Source: Promerops cafer (taxonomy: Eukaryota > Chordata > Aves > Passeriformes > Nectariniidae). From it: a stretch of 64,000 nucleotides of DNA. The stretch lies in NCBI GenBank assembly GCA_013398275.1, contig VZSE01015197.1:720404-784403 (forward strand), given 5' to 3'. Every line of letters starts with the position of its first letter. Positions within the stretch are counted from its first letter, which is position 1. Under the pieces are notes generated by a model, which saw only the letters and a list, made by a program, of their open reading frames with translations, was not told the DNA's origin and made no database searches. Shown here one piece after another: positions 1 to 12,039 of this stretch. A program made the translations under genes and the position numbers.

Positions 1-3000
1 TATTCAAATGAAATGTAATGTTTATTGTTTCACTTGTACAAAATTGTGTGGAATAGTATGAAATAGTAAGATTAAAAATTACTTCTATCAATAAAAAATA
101 ACTGGTGTATGTATGTAAGTTGTTTTTTAGAATACTTGAGGAAGCCCAATTTCAAAAGGTTGCCATTTTAGTGCTTCATACCCCTCTCTATTTTCCAGTT
201 TCAATAGTAGGAATGTTCTGTTTTATTGCCACATGTATTTGAAGTGCTTTATTGTTTTTGGCTTGAATGGTGATTTCTTATATCTGCTAAGGAAATTGCA
301 TCAATACAGTAAATATTGTAAACTTCCATGTTTTGAGAAAGACTTGCTCTAACTTTCCTCTGAGACAAATTATTTAATCTTCTTCATTGACTCAGTGACC
401 CTGAAAAGGATTGGGTGTCTTCCTTCCTCCATCCCAAAGGGATGAGTCTTGACATTTAAAAATGCAAAATTTGGCTTTCATGTTCTCTTAATGTTTCTCT
501 ATGGATCTTGGAAAAAGCAGGTCAGGCATGCTGCCAAAGTTCAAATGTACTCAAAGTGAAGGGAGTCTATCCCACCCTAATCAAGAGTGCAGCAGCCCAA
601 TTGACAACTAAGGCCATACATGAAAACATATGTTCTAGATTATTGATGCTGTCTATAGGCTTTATCATATTTTCTCAGTACAATTTTCTTACAAAAATAA
701 TGACCAGAGTTGCTCATCATTCTCTTGATGAGCATATATGAATGTTCTTAGTATGAACTAAGAATTGTTTACATACATGGAGACTTCTAGGAAGACAATT
801 CAGCTTCATATGTGAAGGTCATGTGTTAGCAAACTTGCATATTGGCAACACCTGTTCTGCAGTTATTGCAGTGACACAGCATCAAGGTAAATGGTCAAAT
901 GAGACTAAAAACCAAGAAAACATTTGCAAATAAATATACAAAAAATATCATGGTAACTTCCCAATTTTACAGTATTTTTTTAAATCTAAATTTGGATGCA
1001 TTTTTAACAATGGTATAAAATCGAGATTTCTCCAAGAATTGCTGAGTACAGCAGAATGCAACAGAATAGAAGCTGAGGGGCTTTTTATAGCTTTACAATT
1101 TATTAGTGGTCTATTGTACATTATTCTTTTTTGTGCCTTTTGTTCTTGAAGAGTGCAGTTTTCCTTCCCAAAAGGTACTTAAATGACACTTCTAGGAGTA
1201 CTAGTTCTTTCACATACTTTAATGACACTTACTTCTTTGTGATTGTTTCTTATTGAATGATAAATTCTCTGTTCCATATCTTCACTTGGGAAGACATTTT
1301 CAGTTGTGACCAAAGTTACTTGCCTTCCTTTCAGACAAAATAAATGTGCATCAATTTCTTTAGAAACCGCAAATTTCTTTAATTATGGGCAATGGAACAG
1401 CCTTCTTGGATGCACTCAGAGATTGTAGCAAGTGAAGAGTGGTGGAAAATGAATGGGAAATCTCATGAATGGGTTGAAATGTGAGTAGTTAGAAGCTTAA
1501 GTTATGATGTGTATTTAACTTGAATTTTTAAAAAGGTTATTTCCTTCAGTAGGGATAATGGAATGTAGCCAGAGAGTATTCTAGTGGGGAATTGGATCTA
1601 TTTAGTTGCTAAAGAAACCATGCAAGATGCACAAAGTAGCTGTTGCCTTATTTCATTGTTTGGGTTTGGGTTTTGTTGGGCTGGGGGTTTTTTTGTGTGT
1701 GTGTTTGTTTTTAATTTGATGCAGACTTGTGGTTTCGTTTTGTTGTGGTGTTAGGTTTGGTTAGGGTTTTTTGCTTCAGTTTGGGGTTGTTTTGTGTGGA
1801 GTCATATTTTTTGCCTTGGATTTTGGGTTTTTTTTCCTTTGGTTTGTGGCTTCTGTTTGTTGGGTTTGGTTTGGATTTTTAACAGAAATGTATAGACAGA
1901 TTTTTTTCACCTATTTTACTTATGTCTATTGGAAGACAATGTCTTTTGTCTCCTGGCAGTGGAATAGATTTTGTGAGTCACAGAAGAGTGAGAGGATTTG
2001 CTAGTTCATTTTCCTAAAATAATTTTTAAAAAAAATTGAAAGTCCTAGTGTCAGTCAAGAGAAGAGTCATGAAGCTAAAGCTACTATTCATGATGGAAAG
2101 ACTCCCTGCTATAGTGCTGCTAAAAGTTTTGGGATATTAGTGGGGAAGTAGAGATATGCCCCTTAACGCTAAAGGAAATCTAGCTTCTCAGTCTGAGATT
2201 GTGACACAGGAGTTGTCAGTATCCTGTACATTATGAGGGATTTTTTTAATGATAAATATTTGGCTTTTCACAGCTATGGCAAATCATCCCATCTGTGTCT
2301 AACTATATCAGTTTTATGCCTTGAGGACCTGCCAATTAGGTAGCCTGTGATATCAGGCTTGGGACAGTGGGGTCATTCTTTGTCATGTTGGTTAAAAAAT
2401 GTTGGAGTTTATATTCCAGAAAGAAATAATTCTTACCTTATATTTAATATGTAACTGTAAATTTTAATGCAAAAATAGCTTTTCAATGGTTTGGGTGTTT
2501 TTTCCCAACTTTCCTTGCCTTGGTCTTTTCACCTCTGATAATGTAGAATACTACAGTTTTTCATAATAACTTCCAAGAGCCCCTGGCTAATTGCAGAGTT
2601 AATTATGAAAGTACATGTATTTTCAAGGTTATATCATCCATCTCTATGAAAAACTCGTCTTATTTTAGGCTGTTTAAAACTCAGGAGGGATAGTAGGAGC
2701 AAGTAGTGGCATAAGAATCCAATCAATTTGGTTGAGTACTAGGACCTGTGCTTAAGTACTGCCATTCAAATAACTAATTTCATCTTATACATAATATTTG
2801 GGGGACTGAGGTGACAGTCTTCAGTTTAGAAAGGGAGGGAGAAGTAAAAACTGAACAAATAATGCTTAGTGAAGAACAGTATGACAAAAAGTTTTATTTT
2901 GTATAAATGACTTGTACTTAAAAGAAAAATGTGGTTTTAGTTTTGATAATGCCTGACCAATGAAAATCTTTTTCAAGTTACTGTGGAGTGGCCTTAATGC

Positions 3001-4556
3001 TGTAAATAATCCAATTGGCCAAGTCCCAGTACAGTGCAGATGAGAAAAGGATGCAGGAAATTCTGTTGTTTACACATGTGTCTGTTACTCTGAGAAACAA
3101 GAGGAGCCCGGCAAACTCAGAAGGTAAGGGGTCTTAAGCTTGTGGGTTTAATGTTTAACTTCTATAAATCTCTTCAGGGAGAAAGTGTGAGTTACTATCA
3201 TGCTGATGGTAAGGAGGAAAACATGCCCAGCAAAAGTACTGAAGATCAGAAAACAGTATTTGAAGTATGTAGCTAAGTTACATCTAGCTAGATTCTTCTC
3301 TTCTATGTTTTTTGCTACTATCATGTAGTAGTACTTCTAACATCCCATTAAATATAACTTGTTTTTCAAGTGTAGTAGAATGCTTACTTGCCATTACCAG
3401 GTAAGTTTTTAAAATTTTCTGAGTGACAGTGTTAAAAAGTTCTTTGTTTTGATTAGAAATAAATACAAATGCAGAAATATCACGGATTCTACAGTTTTAC
3501 TACTGAAAACCTTTTTAAAATTACTTTGTGAAATGCATATGCAATGGCATAAACTAGTAAAACTTTGGTACCTTTTAATGGGGGTGGTATTATGGACATA
3601 AGTGTCATGAAAATATTGTTATGAGCTTGCAGAAGTTTGTTCTGCAGTTTTTTTGCAGCTTTGGAAAGCAGCGTTTTCAGAGTGTTTCTATTTTCATAAG
3701 TTATGCAACTCAATAATGAGTTGTATAATCCTAACTTCCTTCAGAAAATATCTAAAGATGGGATAAGAAAAATGCATTCTTAGCTGTATGCTATTATTAT
3801 AATGCAATGAAACATATTTTTTTGATACTATGATTTGTTGATGCTGGACAAATATATTCAGTCTGTCATTATTTTAAAGGCAAGTATGAGAGATGGTGTG
3901 AGACACTGTGGATGATCCTTCAGCAATAAGAACGAAGGGTCAAATTCCAAAAGCAATATTTATGAGTTTAATAAGCAGATATAGCAATTAGTACTAATGG
4001 GCTTCCTACTGACTATCCAGATAGCTGCATTTTGTTTCTATTAGTTCTCACTGACTCTTACAAACATCTTATGAAGCAGACTCTGCTATAAATAATCATA
4101 TAGCTAGACTTCTAATTTTTGGTTTAGATTTCCTGTGCTGTTAGAAAAGTTACTTTCTTGTTTCTGGATACAATTCTTTTCATACGATAATGAAGATAAT
4201 GAATAATGAATTTCATGAATAAATGAATTGCCAAAATATATTAGGTATCATTAATAGAACTAGTCATATCACTTCTAGAGACATCTATAAAAATTGAAAT
4301 TGAAAAATGTGAAATTAGATGTCTGGGGGTGGTTTTTTGTGTATTTGCATGTAGCCAGCTTTGAATTGAAGCCACTCTTTCACTTAAGCATAAAATACTA
4401 AAGGTAACCTCAGATAAACCAGAAAAATAAATCACTTGAAAATGAATGTGCTAGAGGAGCTGTTAATGAACAGGCTTAAATTACTGTCATTTCCTTCAAC
4501 ACTAGAGGGGTAGATATTGGAACCATTTCAAGTGTACAAATTTGATATTCATGGCA
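1..4556. other. Non-coding upstream DNA
   Basis: AT-rich sequence without a recognisable gene or interspersed repeat. The one notable feature is a G/T-rich strand-asymmetric tract at about 1.66-1.88 kb. The open frames here are short and show no protein-like composition. Confidence 0.7.
1657..1880 (+). repeat. G/T-rich strand-asymmetric tract
   Basis: About 220 bases of almost only G and T on the + strand, with runs such as GGGTTTGGGTTTTG and TTTTTTGTGTGTGTGTTTG. It is low-complexity DNA; the 77-codon frame at 1771-2004 is an artefact of it. Confidence 0.85.
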
Positions 4557-4745
4557 TCATAGATTCATAGAAAGGTATGGGTTGGAAGGGACCTTAAAGA
4601 TCATCTAGTCCCAATCCCACCGCCATGGACAGGGAAGCCCCCCAGTACAGCAGGTTGTTTAAGGCCCCATCCAACCTGGCCCTGAACACTTCTGGGGATG
4701 GGACATCCACAGTATCCTGGGGAAGCCTGTTCCAATGGCTCACCT
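4557..4745 (-). mobile_element. CR1 LINE 3' end fragment
   Basis: Reverse complement of a CR1 3' terminus. It opens with the octamer-type tail (TCATAGATTCATAG), then GGTTGGAAGGGACCTTAAAG, CATCCAACCTGGCCCTGAAC and GGGGAAGCCTGTTCCA. It is 5'-truncated as usual for CR1 and carries no coding capacity. Confidence 0.93.
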
Positions 4746-7700
4746 AATCTATTCACTCCTATTCTCTTTCTAGTCCATACAGTAATCTTTAATTGACTAG
4801 TTTATTATGAAAATGATCCTTCCTGAACAGCTTGATTCTCTGCTCATGCTAATTAAGTCATCTGGGTCTGATTTACACTGGGTTAAATAAGACTGGGTTT
4901 TTTACCATGCCCATTCTTATTTAATGTCAATCAAATTACTGGAGGAATACCAGGGAGGAATTTTCATGAAAGCTCCTATTTTGAATATTTTTTTAAAATG
5001 TATTTTCAGTTGACTTGGATGTTTCTCCTTAATTTTGTAGGTGTCCATTTCTGCAAAAGGGTGCCAGCTTCCCTTCTGCCACTCTGAGTAGTGACCAATT
5101 ATTCAAATAATTTCTTCTCTTTTAGTGGGACTATTGGCCTACCTATAGTGGGTGGGCACTGAGAGAATAGACATGCTTCTCTATGTGTTTAAGTGACATC
5201 TAGGATGCAACAGATGATACTTAGTGATTTATTTTATTTGACCACTCTAGTAACTGTGGAATCCAGGTTAAAGTCACAATGTGGATTATTCCTTTGTTCG
5301 TCTCCCTCAAGGATGATTTGGTGGAGTTGGGGTCATCATGGGATAATATCTTACAGCATTAAATCACACAAACATTAAATCACAGTTCTTGAGCTTGTGA
5401 AAGACATGAGATGGTGTTAAAATACTAGACTGGTTAAGAATAATTACATAGAAATATCCAAATAGAAATCTTTTTGTAAGGAACATTCTTAAAATAATTA
5501 ATTATAGAAGATACGGCTTCTGAAGCTGTTCTGATAAAACCAAAAACATCTCTACACAACAGAATTGTTAATTCTGATACAACTATATCAGAGTAGTTGA
5601 ACCAGCCAAAGGGATATGCTCTGACCCAGAGAAAACAAAATATTCATGAGTGTTCTTGTCTACTTATGTGGGTGGGAAAATCACTTGTTTCTAGACTCTG
5701 AATAGTGTTTTGAAGAAAAATTGTTTTGTGTCCTAATAAGCATTGGAATGTTTTATGTCTTGTTCTGAAACAAATCATCAGATATTTGTGATGAATTTTC
5801 TCTACTCCCAGTGTTATGAAATTTCCTTAAAAAGTAGGTCATGTTTTGAATAGGAAAGCATCATAAATGATTTCAACTCTAACAAGACAATTCTTGATCT
5901 CTCATATCATAAAGTGTGTGGTTTTAAGATAATGTTAAAGGCTTTTAAAATCTGAAGAATTTCTCAGAGTATAAGCAGAGATTAGAAACTTAACTTTTTC
6001 AGGGATATGCCATTACATCTTCATGCTTTATTGAAAATAAAATAAAGAAAAGAAAAAACAAAAAAAGCCACACCAGAAAAACCCCCTAAAACAAAATGCA
6101 ACACCCTCATCTCAGCGGGTTTTTTCTATTAAGAAAATAAGGCCTGTAAATGAAAGTGAAGCTACCCAGTTCAAGGTCACTTTCCAAATGAGTAACATAG
6201 AAGGTACAAACTAGAGGTACAAACTCTAGAAAATAGACTTGTGATGATTTTGTCTAAATAATGAAGTTTCTCTATACATTTAAGTGACCTCTACTGTTTG
6301 GATGAACGTTTTAGCATTGCATCTGACCTAATTCTTGTCCAGTAAAGTGTTTTTCAGAATGGTTAGTCTGTCTTCAGTTTCCTTTTTTTAAGTTCCTTTT
6401 GAGGCTGAAAGAAGCCCAGCTGACCTGACCTGTAGCCCAATCTAAAAGTGTGGTAAAAATCCCACAGATCTATGGAGTCCTCAGTTGTGTTTGGGAGTAG
6501 TTGAGCCTCCTCAACCATACTCAATGAGGAGCTACAGTGGCTCTCACAAAGAGGTGAAATTGACTTTTGAACATAAGTAAATGAAACATGAAATAGTAGA
6601 ATGCTACTATTATCAATAGCTGAGAAAGGAATTTAACCCTTGGGAATTCGACGTGATACAATGGTCTTTTGTCTTAATTGTGTGCTATAAGCTTATTTAT
6701 AGCTTATTTGCTAATATTTATGTTTCATATAGCTTAAATTGTTTAATTAATACCCTGGATGAAAATCATCAGCTGAATGAGATGTTTTTAGTTTTCTTGT
6801 CTCCTTTGACTTAACTTGCAGCCAGCTTTAATGCATGTAGAGACTTCTAAGACCAGTTATGACTTATGTACTCAAAGGCAGATCTGATTTTGTGGATGAT
6901 GTATACCTTGGGTATTATTTCCCTACATTTCTATAGTCTTCCCTCTTTCTGAAAAGTTCAGAGGAAATCCATGCAAGATACTCTCCTGTGTCATGTTAAA
7001 AGGCTGCCTGTCAGTGTAAGCAAGACAGTGAATGTGGGCACTGGCTGGGCTCATATCCTGTAATAACACACTGACAACTGGGATTGAGCTGAGTCTTTTG
7101 AGATTCTCTATTGTGACTGGATACTGACTGTCTTGTAACTAAGCTGGTGGTGTAAGAAGCTACCTGTTTATCCTACTTGTTCCCAGTAAAGGGAATGACC
7201 CTGTTAGCACTGCAGCTCATTTCAATGTGGGTTAAAAAATGTTTGCCACGCTAAACACTCACTGAAACTAACTTACTCTGCTTTCTGTGTAAACAGAGGA
7301 GGAAGACTCATGCACTTGGTTATTTTTAGTCTTCCACTATTTTTAGTGCAACTCCTGAAAAACAAACCAAACAAAAAAAACCCGATACCATTTTAATGTG
7401 ATTAAGAGAAAATTTCATTGTGCCTGCAGAACAAGATGCTTATAGGTGTTTCTGTAAATCACAGGAAGAGTTCACTTGTATTTTTAGCTATAAGCATTAA
7501 AAAAGATAGTGTTTCAGTATAGTGAATTAGTATTAATTAATGTGAACCCTATTCTTCTGAAGCAATTACTTGTTTTGAGTTTGAAAAACAGATTACTATT
7601 GTTCTAAAGAAATCTCTCTATGCTACTCAGACGGTGCCTGTTAGACTAGATGTTTAACTGATACTAATTAATTTGCACTAATTAACCATTGCCTTATTTT

Positions 7701-8615
7701 AAATTCACTCTGAATCTGTTCTCAATTGAAGTTATTATTAATATGCTGATTCATAATCTGTTTTTCCAAAGAATAATTCAGACAATATATTCCATGGAGA
7801 TTACTGATCTTCACATAGAATCACTGAGGTTAGATTAGAATTTAGGGGACCTAGCTACTTGTTTAATTCAGAAGTTTACACTAGGTTCTGTAAACCTGTT
7901 TGTAAGTTGTTTACTCCGAAAGGATCTAAAACTTTGAGAGGTCATACTTATCCTAACTACCTAGGATGTTTATTTTGCCTCTTTTTTTCATTGATCATAT
8001 CCTAGTAAAAAGTGATAATCAAATCTCAAAGGGGAGCTAGCCAAGCAAACTGTCTCAAAAGCCACAGCTACAAAATTTAGTTGGGTTATGTTTGGTTTAG
8101 CTTCTTCTTAATACTTAGTTCTGTTTGAGACTGTCTGAGAAAGTTGTTGGTGTCACACACACTCCCCTCCCTGCATAATCTGATTATACAATATAGTTTT
8201 TCAAGTGTAGTGGCTGAGGAATGAGTATCAATACTACACACTTGAATGTATTCAAAATATTGGTAAAATAGTATGAAAGTTTGTAATCAAACAAAATATT
8301 CTTGGGGAAATGAAGTTACTGTAAATTATATTTAAGGCAGTATTTAGAGCTTCTTTTGGCCTTATGGGTAGTAGATGACAACATCTCTATGTACAAATAT
8401 TTATGTTACCCCTATTTAACCCTGAGGATTTGAATACAACTTCAAAGATGTGAAGAAACATCAGCTTTTTCCTATAAAAGACTTTGAAAGATATTGCAAT
8501 AATATGTAATCACTTGTATTACCCAGTAGACCTAAATCAGAGTAAGTATATAATTCTGGTTCTTATCTGAAGAAATAGTATCCAAACTGTTTAGAGTTTA
8601 TTAGAATTGGCAGCC

Positions 8616-8640
8616 AAAAAAAAAAAAAAGGAAAAAAAAA
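8616..8640 (+). repeat. A-rich run (A13-A14, GG, A9)
   Basis: Poly(A)-like run interrupted by GG. No retrotransposon body was recognised before it. Confidence 0.9.
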
Positions 8641-8724
8641 GTGAAAGTAAGAGTAACATTTGTTTAGTCTTTACAGTTATTGTAATCTGTGACTATTTTC
8701 CAAGTTGTCTTTTTTATTAATGCA

Positions 8725-8810
8725 TATGTTTATAGTATGTATATATAGCATGTACACTATGTATATAGTCTGTATAATATTATACAAAATATATTGTATG
8801 CATGTGTTCT
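8725..8810. repeat. AT-rich TATA/TGTA microsatellite-like stretch
   Basis: Irregular alternation of TATGTATATATAG, TATGTATATAGTCTG and ATAATATTATAC. Decayed simple repeat. Confidence 0.75.
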
Positions 8811-9842
8811 AAAAAACAATTGAAATGCTGAATAGGATTTTACTTTGAAATGGATATTTAGACATGGAGAGAAAATGGTAAAAGGAAAAAAGGAAAAACC
8901 ATATATAAGACCACTGCAAAGTGGACCATGTCGATTTTTTGGTGCATCCTTTTTCCGAGAGAATTACAGAACTTCATTTTGAGCAAGCTTTAAGATCACC
9001 CCCACTCCCTCCACCAGTACAAATAATGAAAAATATGCTATGAAAGGAATCTTGTCCTAAATTATTGATTTTAATTATTGGCATCATTTGTCTTAGTGTA
9101 ACTTAATAGAACAAAGTCATTTTACCTAGGGGTGCTTTTATTCTGTGGAAAAAAATAACCACTCAGTTTTTAAAAGCTTTGAGCCATGTCAGCTATATCA
9201 GTCCTGTGGTCAAATTCTCCTATTGGCATGGAAAGTTTCACTATACTTTACAGAAGCAATTCACACATTGAGAGAAATATATAATACCTCATGGTTTGAT
9301 GGACCATGGTCTAGGTAGTCATTTCAATAAAAGCACCAGTCCAAACATAAAATTTTGTGAAACTTCGTGAAGAAGTAAATGTTTCCTGCAAGACACTAAT
9401 TGTTGCTGTTACCAGCATATTTTTTCTGGATTGTTTCCCCCAGTGCTTAGAACTGACCTTCAGCCTGGGAAGTATCTGGGAATGCTTGCTTATCTTATTC
9501 ATCCCTTTCCTTTGTACACAGTGTTCTCATATTTGCAGTTTCTGTTGGCAGAATATATTTGGGGGATAAAGCCTGTTTCCTTCTTTTTCCATGTGCCTTA
9601 CAGCTGATTCCTGACAACAGTGCAGAATTGCTGCTTTTAGGGCAGTTCAGTGTTGTCATAAAAGGGGCTTATTTCTTGTGGCTCTTCTGTACTTACATGG
9701 TGTTTTGTGACCCATTTGACTAAAAGTTACGTATTTTGAGATTCACAATTTGTGATCTTAATTTTGTCTAATTTCCTGTATGTTATGGCAACATTGTTAA
9801 AACTGGGAGAAACAGACTTCTAGAGCTCCTCAGAAATCACAC

Positions 9843-9909
9843 TGCTCAGAGAATCATGTTAGGGGGGATCTTTGAGATCATCCCCCTTGCTCAGAGCATC
9901 ATGTTTAGG
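9843..9909. repeat. Imperfect direct duplication, period about 45 bp
   Basis: TGCTCAGAGAATCATGTTAGG (9843-9863, shown in part) recurs as TGCTCAGAGCATCATGTTTA at 9888. Between the copies, GGGGGATC and GATCATCCCC form an imperfect hairpin. Confidence 0.75.
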
Positions 9910-11077
9910 ACTTCTACATGTCATGCCTTGGTTTCACAAGAATTTCCGTCACACTAGAGCTTTTATTTTCTCTAAAATAAGTAGAACAGCTTACACCTGG
10001 AATTGTAAATCTTATTTCAAAGGATTGAAATAGGTTGTAGAAAAGGAGAGCAAATGAGGACAAACTTGCAACATGACTGGCATGACCAGCCTGAGGGCCA
10101 CTTAGGGCTACTTCATGGGGTTTTTTTTGAAGATATATATATATATGCAATTTTTCCCTACATGCCTTCGTGTGAATTATTAAAACCTTCAGGAGAAGCA
10201 AACTATTATTAATAATAGAAAGTATTCCTCCTCTGGACTCAGAGAATTTTGGTTATCATAATCGATACTGGAATATCAAAAGCAGGATACTTAATCCTGT
10301 TGCATTGTGCAAAATGCTTATTTCAGCATTATGGTGATTGCTTTATTTTCCTTTGGTTTCTGGATAGTCTATTAAAATAGAAAAAAGATTAAGCCATTTC
10401 TGAGTCCTCCTTTCACTTGTAGCTTTCTCTTTGTCTTTTAGTCACTATCTTTACTGCTCATTCTTTACCTCTTCTGCTGGGAATTTAGCTATACATGGAC
10501 AACTAATATAATGATGCACTTTCTGAGGGTACTTTAGAAACGCCTTGTCTGTCACAAAATTTTGTATCTTAGTGAAATGCAATTTTCCCTGCAGAACTAC
10601 CATTTTCCTGAAGTTACTTTCTAGTTTTTAACTTTTTAGGCCTGATAGAGTAGCTGGCAAACTTTGTTTATGGCTTTTTTGATAGAAGGCCAAGTTGAAA
10701 CTTGGGTCTCTGCTTTTGCCTTCCCTCTCTGTCATATTATTCCATCTCATCATCTAGTGTTGATCAACTCAGAAGTGGGATCCGACTCCAGTTTTATATA
10801 GAGTCTACTATCGAGGGCTTACTTACATTTGGTCCTACACCTTTCTGCCTCTGGAGTTTTTTAGCCTCTCCTGAGATTAAATTTATTAATTTGTTTTCAA
10901 GGCAAAGATGTCTATACAATAAAGAAATAATGAGAAAAATAGTGATATTCTGTGTTCCCAAGATTATAAATTTACTCAGACCTATAAGAAATGTGGAACA
11001 CTACTTAGCACTTCTCCCTCTACTGTTTCCTCTCAAACCTCTCAAATATTTTGGATTTATGTTCTTCAGTTCTGTTG

Positions 11078-11097
11078 TTTTTTTTTTTTTTTTTTTT
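11078..11097 (+). repeat. T20 homopolymer
   Basis: Twenty consecutive T. This could be the tail of a minus-strand retrocopy, but no recognisable body adjoins it. Confidence 0.95.
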
Positions 11098-12039
11098 ATA
11101 AAACATTTGAGTTTTTATCCTGTCCTTTAGGAGCTTTGACAATTAAAGAACTTGGAAACTAAGATTTAGGCCTGTCATTGTCTCTTGCACTTAAAACATT
11201 CAGGCAGATGTTATAGAAGGAAGATGAGGTTGCACAATTTTAGTCTTATGTATCAGGACATTAATGAATTGCCACTGTGATTTCATTTTATCTCAAAGAG
11301 AAACTTAACACATCATACTATCCAAATTGATGTCTTAAGAAGACCATTTTTAGAAGAAGGCATTTTTAAGATTTCCTAATTGGACAAAAAAGCACAAAAC
11401 AACAGCAACAACCCCTCACTGAAACAAAACCTGACAAACCTAAAACCACTTCTCTTTCTGAAGTTAAAAACATAACTTTATACTTTGTCATTTTCATAGC
11501 ATAACTGTTTTTAGTTACTGGACATGAGAAGGAAATAGAACAGTTTTTGGAAATAAATTAGATCTGTACTGACATTTTTATGTTAAAAGGAAACTAGAGA
11601 AGTATGAGTGGGAGGGAAAAATTATTACGTAACTCCTAATAGGAAGTAAAAAATTAGCATTATTTGTCTCTTCAGGCCATTTTTTGGCTGATTTTTAGTT
11701 ATGACACATGTAAGGAATACAATGTTTGGAAACAACATAGCTTAAACATATAACATATGGTTTAATATTGCTAATATTTTTTATAGCTGTGGAAAAAAAA
11801 ATAAATAGAATCATCTTTGGCTGTGCATTAAAAAGTCTTGAAAGCACTATCTTTTAATTTTCATGAAGTAGGATAATTTGTATATGATGTCATGGTCTGT
11901 TTGGATCTCTCAAATTTACAGCACAGTGTACTTTGTAAATTAAACTTTATTTTATGAGTTTATGAGCTCATTAAAAAAACCAAACCATAAAAAAAAAATC
12001 CTCTGCCTCAAACAGCACCACCAAAACATAAAGACATCA

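Noticed and set aside
11078..11097. T20 run as the poly(A) tail of the antisense block at 12.0-14.1 kb
   Set aside because: It lies almost 1 kb beyond the readable block, and a pure T20 tail would be much younger than a sequence with so many frameshifts.
10702..11130. 142-codon plus-strand open frame
   Set aside because: Hydrophobic AT-driven composition, ends through a T20 tract, no family resemblance, no splice context.
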